Position numbers and translations under genes: made by a program. Below, in pieces: positions 1 to 7,016 of a stretch of DNA of 7,016 nucleotides (the first letter of the stretch is position 1; each line of letters starts with the position of its first letter). The notes under the pieces are model-generated. The model was not told the DNA's origin and ran no database searches. It worked only from the letters and a program-made list of their open reading frames with translations. Source of the stretch: Bacteroidia bacterium (GTDB taxonomy: Bacteria; Bacteroidota; Bacteroidia; Bacteroidales; UBA12481); contig JAPLDV010000149.1 in the NCBI GenBank assembly GCA_026391235.1, forward strand, positions 1-7,016, in the 5' to 3' direction.

Positions 1-1
1 G

Positions 2-70
2 CCCCGGACAGAACCGCCCGAATGGGAGAGAGAGGCGGTACAGAAGATGGCCAGAAGACTGGAGAAGTAG
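2..70 (+). CDS. Possible C-terminal end of an upstream gene (partial)
   Basis: The frame starting at position 2 is open from the left edge and ends in TAG at 68-70. It reads as about 22 residues ending in QKMARRLEK, a charged, helix-like tail plausible for a protein C-terminus. The other two plus-strand frames read as low-complexity or arginine-rich sequence, which makes this frame the best candidate. Nothing in it identifies a family. It would lie 49 bp upstream of lpd on the same strand, so it could belong to the same transcript. With so little sequence it could also be non-coding. Confidence 0.35.
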   Translation, partial: PRTEPPEWEREAVQKMARRLEK

Positions 71-101
71 CCCCCTTTAATTATTAAACGACGGAAAGTG
101 A

Positions 102-1511
<1,410 letters not shown>

Positions 1512-1515
1512 TATA

Positions 1516-4248
1516 ATGACAGGCGACCAGTACATTGAAGTTACCGGGGCACGGGTGCATAATCTTCGTAATGTTGATGTTAAAATACCCCGTCACAAAT
1601 TAACGGTAATAACCGGTCTAAGCGGAAGCGGGAAATCTTCACTGGCTTTTGACACCATCTATGCCGAGGGCCAGCGAAGATACATGGAAACCTTCTCGGC
1701 TTATGCCCGTCAGTTTCTTGGAAGCATGGAGCGGCCGGATGTGGATCAGATCACCGGATTAAGTCCGGTGATTTCCATTGAGCAGAAAACCACCAGCAAG
1801 AATCCGAGAAGTACAGTGGGCACTACCACTGAAATATATGATTTCTTAAGGTTGTTGTACGCCCGTGCTTCGGAAGCCTTCTCCTGGGAAACCGGAGAAA
1901 AGATGGTACGGTATACCGATGATCAGATCCTGTCGAGAATTCTTGAAAATTTTTTGGGTGAAAAGATTCTGATTCTCTCGCCCCTGGTAAAATCAAGGAA
2001 GGGTCATTACAAGGAATTATTTGAGCAGATCCGTAAAAAAGGATACATCTATGCCCGCATTGATGGTGCAATCAGGGAATTATTGCCAGGTTTGAAACTC
2101 GACCGGTATAAGGTCCACAATATTGAGATGGTTGTGGACAGGCTGGTGGCCAGTGCGGATCAGGGCAGGCGCATGAAAGATTCGATCCAGACGGCTATGA
2201 AGGAGGGCAAAGGAGTGATCCTGATCACCGGTTTTGAAGGCCAGATGCCGACTTTTTTCAGCCGCCACCTGATGTGCCCGACGACAGGAATTTCTTATGA
2301 TGAGCCAGCCCCAAACAGTTTTTCATTCAACAGTCCCCAGGGAGCCTGCCCTGTTTGTAAAGGATTGGGCTATGTTCACGAGATCGACAACAGCAAAATT
2401 ATCCCCGATGATAAAATCAGCATAAAGGATGGGGGGATAGTACCATTGGGCAAATACCGCCAGAGCATGATTTTCTGGCAGCTTGAGGCGATTGCACGGA
2501 AATATGGATTTAAACTCGAGGATCCCATTTGCGATCTGCCTGAAGAAGCTTTGCAGATTATCCTCCTGGGATCAGAAGAATCATTCAAACTTGAAAACAC
2601 TCCGCTTGGCTTATCATCCAACTATTTTCTGAGTTTTGAAGGGATCGTAACCTACATCGGCCAGCAAAAAGATGAATCGACCTCAAAGAAGGCCCAGAAA
2701 TGGGCTGATCAATTTATCCGGACCAGCAGCTGCGCTGAATGTGAGGGCACGAGGCTCAGGAAGGAGAGCCGGTATTTCCGGTTGGATAATAAGAATATTG
2801 CCGAGCTGGCAGAGATGGATATCTCGCAACTACTGATTTGGTTCGATGGGATCGAATCCAGGTTATCGTCCACCCAACAGCAGATAGCCAGGGATGTGTT
2901 GAAGGAGATCAGGGCCCGTTTAAAATTCCTTCTTGATGTAGGATTAAATTATTTATCGCTGAACCGGGCAACCCGAAGCTTGTCAGGAGGAGAGGGGCAG
3001 CGGATCCGTTTGGCAACGCAGATCGGATCTCAATTGGTTAATGTTCTGTATATTCTGGATGAGCCCAGCATCGGGCTGCATCACCGCGATAATCTACAGC
3101 TGATCAACGCGCTGAAACAATTGCGCGACCTTGGAAATTCGGTGATCGTAGTTGAGCATGATGAGGATATGATCCTTTCGGCTGATTACGTGATCGATAT
3201 GGGCCCTCATGCCGGCAGGCACGGTGGCATGGTAGTGGCTACCGGAAAACCCTCCGAGATAATACAGTCGGATACCTTAACCGGTGCTTACCTGAAAGGA
3301 GAGAAGAGGATCGAAATTCCGGCAGTCCGAAGAATATCCAAGGGCAATTACCTGATACTTAAAGGAGCCAGCGGGCACAATTTAAAGAATGTTGACATCA
3401 GCATTCCCCTGGGTCAGTTTATTTGTATTACGGGCGTTTCGGGCAGCGGAAAATCGTCACTTATCAATGAAACCTTGCATCCAATACTGAGCCAGGCTTT
3501 CTACAATTCGGTTCAGGATCCTTTGCCTTACCAGTCGATCAAAGGAATAGAATTGATCGACAAGGTAATTGTGGTTGACCAATCACCGATTGGCCGTACT
3601 CCCAGATCAAATCCGGCAACCTATACCGGGGTATTCGGGGAGATCCGAAATTTGCTTGCAAAATTGCCTGAATCCCAGGTAAGAGGCTATGAACCGGGAC
3701 GATTCTCATTTAATGTTAAAGGTGGGCGATGTGAAACCTGAAAATCCATTTCTGATATTCTGGACATGACCATCAGTCAGTCGATGGAATTTTTCGAGAA
3801 CTCCCCGAATATTGTTCGGGCCTTGCGCACATTAAACGACGTCGGCCTGGGATATATCACACTTGGACAGTCGTCCACCACCCTCTCCGGAGGCGAATCA
3901 CAGCGGGTGAAGCTCGCCAACGAACTTGCCAAAAAGGATACGGGAAGAACCCTATATATTCTGGATGAGCCGACGACGGGCCTGCATTTTGAAGACATCC
4001 GGGTTTTGCTCGGCGTACTGAACAGGTTGGTTGAGAAAGGCAACACGGTTGTTGTGATTGAACATAATATGGAAGTGATCAAGGTGGCGGATTACATCAT
4101 TGACCTGGGACCTGAAGGCGGGCTTTCAGGCGGAAAGATCGTAGCTTCAGGAAAACCGGAGGAAATAGTTCTTAACCAAGAGTCGTATACAGGAAAGTTC
4201 CTAAAGGAAGTATTAACTTCATACCAAAAATCAAATAAATCAATATGA
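1516..4248 (+). pseudogene. uvrA: UvrABC excinuclease subunit A with a deletion and TGA in the second zinc module
   Basis: UvrA is the ABC-type ATPase dimer that finds bulky DNA lesions and loads UvrB in nucleotide excision repair. Order of parts: Walker A GLSGSGKS at residues 34-41; first zinc module with CxxC pairs at Cys278/281 and Cys406/409; ABC signature LSGGEGQ at 489 and Walker B YILDEP at 512; second Walker A GVSGSGKS at 640-647; second signature LSGGESQ at 790 followed by [10 protein letters not shown]. The reading GGRCET is followed by TGA (3739-3741, residue 742) and then, in the same frame, [10 protein letters not shown]. Family members have about 40 residues between these points, containing the rest of the second zinc finger. 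Only Cys739 of its four cysteines remains. The frame totals 910 positions, against roughly 940-960 usual for the phylum. As written, it gives a 741-residue protein lacking the second signature and Walker B, plus a 160-residue downstream open frame from 3766. The gene starts 4 nt after lpd and its final TGA overlaps the next start (ATGA). Confidence 0.93.
3739..3741 (+). other. In-frame TGA at a deletion junction in uvrA
   Basis: The junction reads GAA ACC TGA AAA TCC. Relatives continue Glu-Thr-Cys on the left side and have Gly-Lys-Ser on the right. Joining TG from the Cys codon to the last A of a Gly codon would create this TGA and keep the downstream frame. The net loss would be about 39 codons (near 117 bp), a multiple of three. 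This is inferred from remembered family sequence, not from an alignment. Confidence 0.6.
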
Positions 4249-4952
4249 GTCAAGATGATATGATCAGGGATGCTTTTAAGACCAAATCCTGGCATGAATT
4301 AAAAACCGAAAATTCATGGCAGATATTCAAAGTAATGGCTGAGTTTGTCGATGGTTTTGAGAAACTTAGCAGGATTGGACCCAGTGTGGCAGTATTTGGA
4401 TCAGCCCGAACAAAGCCTGACAATAAATTTTATTTAATAGCCGAAGAAATTGGTTACCGGTTAACACAACTTGGCTATGGTGTAATCACCGGTGGGGGCC
4501 CTGGAATTATGGAAGCGGCCAATAAAGGAGCACAGCGGGGGAAAGGAAAATCCATCGGGATCAATATCGATCTCCCTCATGAACAGAATCACAATTCCTT
4601 TATTGATAATGACAAACTTATCAATTTCGATTACTTTTTCGTTCGTAAGACTATGTTCATGCGTTATTCACAGGGCTTTATCGTTCTGCCAGGTGGATTT
4701 GGCACATTTGATGAACTATTCGAAGCCCTTACACTTATACAGACAGGTAAGATCGGGCGGTTTCCCATCGTAATGGTCAGTAAAGAATACTGGGGAGGCC
4801 TTATTAAATGGATCAAAGAGGTGATGCATTCCCGTGAACACAATGTCAATATCACTGATTTTGATCTTTTCCATCTGGTTGATACTGCTGAAGAAGCGGT
4901 AAAGGTTATTGATGATTTCTATGAACAGTATTTGCTCAGCCCCAACTTCTAA
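4245..4952 (+). CDS. LOG family protein (TIGR00730, Rossmann-fold nucleotide phosphoribohydrolase)
   Basis: This 235-residue protein has the two hallmark motifs of the LOG / lysine-decarboxylase-like family: [11 protein letters not shown] at residues 83-93, and PGGFGTFDE at 149-157, matching PGGxGTxxE. A preceding [17 protein letters not shown] segment carries the Arg and Lys that are also conserved. Characterised relatives cleave nucleoside 5'-monophosphates at the N-glycosidic bond, releasing a base and ribose 5-phosphate. In plants and some bacteria the substrate is a cytokinin nucleotide; in many bacteria it is an ordinary purine nucleotide. Which applies here cannot be read from the sequence. 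The lysine decarboxylase name often attached to this family is misleading. The roughly 45-residue N-terminal helical extension is common in Bacteroidota members. No signal peptide or membrane segment is seen, so it is cytoplasmic. The start ATG overlaps the uvrA stop as ATGA, which suggests translational coupling. The gene is complete, ending in TAA. Confidence 0.9.
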   Translation: MSQDDMIRDAFKTKSWHELKTENSWQIFKVMAEFVDGFEKLSRIGPSVAVFGSARTKPDNKFYLIAEEIGYRLTQLGYGVITGGGPGIMEAANKGAQRGKGKSIGINIDLPHEQNHNSFIDNDKLINFDYFFVRKTMFMRYSQGFIVLPGGFGTFDELFEALTLIQTGKIGRFPIVMVSKEYWGGLIKWIKEVMHSREHNVNITDFDLFHLVDTAEEAVKVIDDFYEQYLLSPNF

Positions 4953-4963
4953 GCGTGAAGAAC

Positions 4964-4994
4964 GTTAAGGGAGTTAAGGGAGTGAGGGAGTGAG
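4964..4994 (+). repeat. Short tandem repeat of 8-9 nt units after the LOG gene
   Basis: Two exact GTTAAGGGA units (4964-4972 and 4973-4981) are followed by a GTGAGGGA unit (4982-4989) and a partial GTGAG (4990-4994). The array begins 11 bp after the LOG stop codon. It has no coding sense. Similar purine-rich arrays are common between genes in Bacteroidota assemblies. Function unknown. Confidence 0.75.
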
Positions 4995-5032
4995 ATACAA
5001 CAGAATGCCGTTTATTAGTTGCCACTAGAGTT

Positions 5033-5100
5033 AGGCTGTGTAATAATGCTGAAATCCCTGTCAATACCAGGGGGATAAAAATTATGTTGGGGGGGGCAAT
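5033..5100 (+). repeat. Extra copy of the element end sequence, with hairpin and G8 run
   Basis: It begins with AGGCTGTGTAATAATG (5033-5048), identical over 16 nt to 5117-5132. The sequence inside it, CCTGT then CAGGGGG then TATGTTG, resembles the inside of the inverted end at 5350-5366 when that is read on the minus strand. It contains a small stem CCCTG/CAGGG (5056-5060 with 5068-5072) and a run of eight G (5089-5096). It looks like the remnant of a second insertion of the same element, or of a tandem end. Confidence 0.6.
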
Positions 5101-5156
5101 AGGTCCCAGACTGAAGAGGCTGTGTAATAATGGAAACTCACTAGCGATCCTGATAG

Positions 5157-5224
5157 GTTGCCCCCAAATTTATTTGGGGGATTATGTTGATCCACAAAAC
5201 CTTATGGACTTTAGTCCCAATTTT
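5157..5224 (+). repeat. Left arm of an inverted pair, with an AT-cored hairpin
   Basis: This arm starts GTTG, then the hairpin CCCCCAAATTTATTTGGGGG (5161-5180, perfect 9-bp stem), then ATTATGTTGAT, a 14-nt spacer and GGACTTTAGTCC at 5206-5217, followed by CAATTTT. It matches the right arm (5251-5315, minus strand) part by part: GTTG, CCCCC-N10-GGGGG, an 11-nt A(T/C)TA...TGAT stretch, 14 variable bases, then GGACTTTA. The distance from GTTG to GGACTTTA is 49 nt in both arms. Conserved ends with a changed hairpin core that still pairs are the pattern expected of a REP/BIME-type repeat. Confidence 0.75.
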
Positions 5225-5250
5225 AAAGTATGCTTGGCTAGGGTTTAAGA

Positions 5251-5315
5251 AAATTGATTAAAGTCCGCAACTATCATATAATCATTGTAGTCCCCCGGCT
5301 TAAGCCGGGGGCAAC
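5251..5315 (-). repeat. Right arm of the inverted pair, with a perfect 20-bp palindrome
   Basis: Read on the minus strand it begins GTTG (5315-5312), with the palindrome CCCCCGGCTTAAGCCGGGGG at 5292-5311, then ACTACAATGAT, a 14-nt spacer, GGACTTTAATC and AATTTT. The hairpin core differs at most positions from the left arm (GGCTTAAGCC against AAATTTATTT), yet both are self-complementary. That indicates selection or a copying mechanism that preserves the fold. About 26 bp (5225-5250) separate the arms, so the whole could form a large cruciform. Confidence 0.75.
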
Positions 5316-5403
5316 ATATAAAAGCACCCCCTGATAATTAAACAGGTTTCATATTTTTACACAGCCGCTGGAATCCGGGGTTAATGATGAGACCTTTTCA
5401 ATC

Positions 5404-6211
5404 TCATAGCACCTTGTAGTCTGGCTCTAAACCTCTCATAACCTGGTCAATCTTGTTCTCCAGCGGCAGCTCACCCGGAATCCACGTGATGGGGATGCCA
5501 CGTCGTTCCATTCCGCGGAACCAGGTCATCTGGCGCTTGGCGAATTGATGGATTGCGGTATTGAGCTGGGAGAACATTTCGTCATAGGTAATCTTTCCCA
5601 GGCAATAGAGGGTCAGATATTTGTATTCCAGTCCGTAGTACATCAGATCTTCGGGATTTACTGTTACAAGAAGTTTTCTAACTTCCTCAATCATACCATT
5701 TTCAAGCCGTTCAGACAACCGTGCAGTAATCCTTTTGCGCCTGGTTTCCGTTTCGTACCTGATACCAAAAACATTTGCTTTTATGTCCTGATTCATGTGG
5801 CCCAGGAACCCTGGTTCCGGATTAAAGCGGGCAATCTCCAGAGCCCTGATCAGGCGATCACGATCGGTTGTATCCGACCGGTTATGAAGAGTACCATACG
5901 CATTAAGCATTTTGGTGAGTTCCTGGTCGGACTTATCAGTAATACTCATCCTGAACTCATCGTTCACAGGAACTTCAAAAAGTTCATAACCCCTAAGGAT
6001 TGCTTCTGTATAGAGGCCTGTTCCTCCGCAGAGAATGGGGAATTTTCCACGGCTGCGAATATCATGATAAGCTTGCCCGAAATCCTGCGTAAAGTCGAAT
6101 AAGTTGTATTGTTCGCCGGCCGGCACCAGATCGATCAGGTGGAATTTTACCTCCTGCGGTATGGCCGATCAGGGCCAGCAGATTCGGTTTGGTGTTATCA
6201 GGCTTATTCAT
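5404..6211 (-). pseudogene. miaA: tRNA dimethylallyltransferase (second Bacteroidota-type MiaA), broken near the N-terminus
   Basis: MiaA transfers a dimethylallyl group from DMAPP to N6 of A37 in tRNAs reading UNN codons. The main open frame (6150 to 5404) reads VKFHLIDLVPAGEQYN, then CGGTGLY, a RLIRALEI segment and a C-terminal HQFAKRQMTWFRGMERRG, all typical of the family. The start is ATG at 6211-6209, giving MNKPDNTKPNLLALIGHTAGGK, whose GHTAGGK is the P-loop. That part is in a different frame from the rest. The two frames meet around 6148-6160. About 50 residues usual between them are absent, including the ISADSRQVYRG segment with the catalytic Asp. So there is both a deletion and a frameshift, and no single frame encodes a full enzyme. 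The stop is TGA (5406-5404). It is divergent from smpB with a 40-bp gap. A sequencing error alone would explain a shift but not the missing block. Confidence 0.88.
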
Positions 6212-6217
6212 GAGCAA

Positions 6218-6234
6218 TAAAAGTAGTACTTTTG
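6218..6234. promoter_or_regulatory. Palindromic -7 elements shared by miaA and smpB
   Basis: In the 40-bp gap between the two start codons, AAAAGTAGTACTTTT (6219-6233) is a perfect odd-centred palindrome. On the plus strand it includes TACTTTTG (6227-6234), an exact match to the Bacteroidota -7 consensus TAnnTTTG, 17 bp before the smpB ATG at 6252. On the minus strand it gives TACTTTTA (6225-6218), a near match, but only 6 bp before the miaA ATG, so that mRNA would be almost leaderless. The -33 side is weak: only TTAT at 6204-6207 lies at a suitable spacing on the plus strand. The plus-strand call is moderately supported, the minus-strand call weakly. Confidence 0.45.
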
Positions 6235-6251
6235 CGCCCAACGTAAAAAGA

Positions 6252-6701
6252 ATGGCTAATAAGATCAGCATAACCAACAAGCAGGTTTACAGGGAATATG
6301 AAATCCTTGAGAAATTTACTGCCGGGCTTGTCCTCTACGGAACCGAGATTAAATCGATCCGTCTTGGTAAGGCCAGCTTGTCGGATTCATGGTGCAATTT
6401 TATCGATGGGGAACTCTATGCCAGGGGCTTGCAGATTGCAGAATACAGCTTTGGAACACATAACAATCATATTCCCAGGCGCGACCGGAAACTTCTTCTT
6501 TCACGGCATGAATTGACAAAGCTGGAAAGAAAGGTGAAGGAGAAAGGATTTACCATTGTTACCATCGAGCTTTTTCTCAATGAAGCAGGGCTTGCCAAGC
6601 TAGAGATCGGCCTTGCCCGCGGGAAGGCTGTTCATGACAAACGGGAGGATCTGAAGAAGAAAGATATGAACCGGGAGATGGAGCGGAACTTTAAGAAATA
6701 A
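6252..6701 (+). CDS. smpB: SsrA-binding protein SmpB
   Basis: SmpB binds the tRNA-like part of tmRNA and brings it to stalled ribosomes for trans-translation. The 149-residue product has the expected order: an oligonucleotide-binding barrel with GTEIKSIR at residues 30-37, the HIPRRDRKLLL motif at 73-83, and a basic C-terminal tail containing DKREDLKKKD and ending NFKK, which in the family enters the ribosomal mRNA channel. The usual Tyr before Asp-Lys-Arg is His here, a mild change. In-frame ATGs also exist at 6189 and 6210, but those would run through the predicted promoter and into miaA; family members begin near MANKISI, so ATG 6252 is preferred. It is preceded by an A-rich stretch rather than a Shine-Dalgarno sequence. 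No tmRNA gene is visible nearby. The gene is complete, with a TAA stop. Confidence 0.93.
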   Translation: MANKISITNKQVYREYEILEKFTAGLVLYGTEIKSIRLGKASLSDSWCNFIDGELYARGLQIAEYSFGTHNNHIPRRDRKLLLSRHELTKLERKVKEKGFTIVTIELFLNEAGLAKLEIGLARGKAVHDKREDLKKKDMNREMERNFKK

Positions 6702-6703
6702 AC

Positions 6704-6738
6704 GGAAGACAGAAGACAGAAGACAGAAGACGGAAGAC
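6704..6738 (+). repeat. Tandem repeat of five 7-nt RGAAGAC units
   Basis: Starting 3 bp after the smpB stop are five head-to-tail heptamers: GGAAGAC, three AGAAGAC, then GGAAGAC. The last unit runs into the palindrome at 6735-6752. The array is purine-only apart from one C per unit. Copy number is likely to vary between strains, or to be miscounted in assembly. Confidence 0.85.
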
Positions 6739-6752
6739 GGATGTATCCGTCT
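6735..6752. terminator. Palindrome between convergent smpB and the kinase gene; possible terminator
   Basis: AGACGGATGTATCCGTCT pairs over 8 bp each side of a central GT (a realistic hairpin has 6-7 bp with a 4-6 nt loop). It lies directly against the kinase stop codon (TAG on the minus strand, 6755-6753). No T-run follows on either strand, so rho-independent termination is doubtful. The right side continues as CTAC, the edge expected of a longer GTAGAGACGG-type palindromic repeat whose left half has been replaced by the heptamer array. Confidence 0.4.
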
Positions 6753-7016
6753 CTACAAGGTTCGGCTGGGGATTGTCAACCGTGTTGAAGTGCCTGCGCC
6801 CAGCTGGCTGCTGACCTCGATGCCGATTTCCATCATCGTGCAAAGCTTTTTGACAACCGACAGGCTCATGCCTCTTGCTTTCATTTTTTTCCCTAATTGC
6901 GTTTTGGTTGGAGGGAACATCTCAAATAAATTATCCAGAGTTTCCTTATCGATACCGCAACCGGTATCGCTAACTTCGATGGTGCAGCTTGCAGGAGAGG
7001 CATGCTTTATCACAAG
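6753..7016 (-). CDS. Sensor histidine kinase, C-terminal ATPase domain (partial, cut by the window edge)
   Basis: The minus-strand frame is open from the right edge to TAG at 6755-6753 and gives about 87 residues of an HATPase_c domain. From the N-terminal side: a LVIKHASPASCTIEV beta hairpin leading to the G1 box SDTGCGI, an F-box-like LFEMF, a lid segment, then a G2-like RGMSLSVVKKL and the closing strand pair IEVSSQLGAGTSTRLTIP. This is the nucleotide-binding end of a two-component sensor that autophosphorylates on a His in a DHp domain, which, like the N-box and any sensor region, lies outside the window. The G2 box has Ser where the usual GLGL has its second Gly, so ATP-lid function may be altered. 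The protein ends soon after the domain, as many kinases do. No partner regulator is visible. Confidence 0.75.
   Translation of the reverse strand, partial: LVIKHASPASCTIEVSDTGCGIDKETLDNLFEMFPPTKTQLGKKMKARGMSLSVVKKLCTMMEIGIEVSSQLGAGTSTRLTIPSRTL

Larger units (their letters stand above)
5117..5366. mobile_element. Putative non-autonomous element (MITE-like), about 250 bp, containing paired hairpin arms
   Basis: The left end AGGCTGTGTAATAATG (5117-5132) is matched by the inverted right end, which reads GGCTGTGTAAAAATATG on the minus strand (5366 to 5350). The match extends inward through GAAAC. Ends of the GGCTGTGTAAAA type resemble those of some insertion sequences, but I cannot name a family with certainty. 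The inside carries no open frame for a transposase and consists mainly of two hairpin-bearing arms in inverted orientation. No target duplication is clear, possibly because another copy lies just left at 5033. It could instead be a decayed IS remnant invaded by REP-like sequences. Confidence 0.5.
4953..5403. other. 451-bp gene-free interval rich in repeats
   Basis: No credible coding frame is seen on either strand between the LOG gene and the end of miaA. From left to right it holds short tandem repeats (4964-4994), a first GGCTGTGTAA end copy (5033), a G8 homopolymer (5089-5096), a second direct end copy (5117), two hairpins in inverted arms (5157-5224 and 5251-5315) and an inverted end copy (5350-5366). 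These are listed separately. The LOG gene and miaA converge on this interval, so terminators would be expected. No hairpin is followed by a clear T-run on either strand. Confidence 0.8.

Noticed and set aside
3739..3741. Selenocysteine at the UvrA zinc-finger Cys position
   Set aside because: The residues after the TGA belong about 40 positions further on in the family, so the site is a deletion scar. Zinc-binding cysteines are not known selenocysteine sites, and no SECIS-like hairpin was recognised just downstream.
4492..4773. 93-residue plus-strand frame inside the LOG gene
   Set aside because: It is an out-of-frame shadow of the conserved LOG motifs.
5056..5072. Rho-independent terminator for the lpd-uvrA-LOG transcript
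   Set aside because: The stem is only 5 bp and is followed by G- and A-rich sequence rather than a T-run; it also lies inside a repeat copy.
5545..6102. 185-residue plus-strand open frame opposite miaA
   Set aside because: It is antisense to a frame with clear MiaA motifs and its translation resembles no family I know.
6140..6165. Programmed frameshift in miaA
   Set aside because: A frameshift would not account for the missing block of about 50 residues, and no classic slippery heptamer with a downstream structure was seen.
6062..6280. 72-residue minus-strand frame with a hydrophobic start, resembling a small membrane protein
   Set aside because: Its hydrophobic first part is antisense to the smpB start region, and the rest is the miaA N-terminus followed by out-of-frame sequence. 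The real start is the internal Met at 6211.
4964..6738. CRISPR array
   Set aside because: The repeats are 7-20 nt, tandem or inverted, and have no regular unique spacers; no cas gene is present.

Overview
The window looks like ordinary chromosome from a member of the Bacteroidota. Four things suggest this: the protein sequences (the MiaA is the second, Bacteroidota-type MiaA paralogue, and UvrA, SmpB and Lpd also read as Bacteroidota versions), the general lack of Shine-Dalgarno sequences, a TAnnTTTG-type -7 promoter element in front of smpB, and intergenic repeats of the kind common in this phylum. This assignment is from recall of the families, not from a search.

Layout. Positions 2-70 hold what may be the last codons of an upstream gene. 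Next comes a compact plus-strand run: lpd (dihydrolipoyl dehydrogenase, 120-1511), uvrA (excinuclease subunit A, 1516-4248, 4 nt after lpd) and a LOG/TIGR00730 family gene (4245-4952, ATGA overlap with uvrA). The spacing suggests one transcript. Positions 4953-5403 hold no gene. They contain short tandem repeats, two direct and one inverted copy of a GGCTGTGTAA end sequence, and a pair of GC-rich hairpins lying in two inverted arms, which together look like a small non-coding mobile element. miaA follows on the minus strand (6211-5404), divergent from smpB (6252-6701, plus) across a 40-bp gap that contains a 15-bp palindrome overlapping the likely promoter. smpB converges with the 3' end of a histidine-kinase ATPase domain gene (minus strand, running off the right edge). 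A 7-nt tandem repeat and a palindrome lie between them.

The most notable result is damage. Three of the five genes fully inside the window are broken. lpd has an in-frame TGA where relatives have Gly. uvrA has lost roughly 40 codons of its second zinc-finger module, with a TGA exactly at the junction. miaA has lost the stretch between its P-loop and its HLID motif and changes frame there. The other genes in the window are intact as far as can be seen. Either this is a decaying genome or strain, or the assembly is locally faulty; the sequence alone cannot separate the two. TGA recoding does not explain it, because the two TGAs fall at different expected residues and TGA also ends uvrA and miaA normally.

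The genes do not form one pathway. They cover central metabolism (lpd), DNA repair (uvrA), nucleotide or cytokinin-like metabolism (log), tRNA modification (miaA), ribosome rescue (smpB) and signalling (kinase). I found no convincing new multi-gene system. The parts least explained by known genes are the composite repeat element at 5033-5366 and the clustered lesions.
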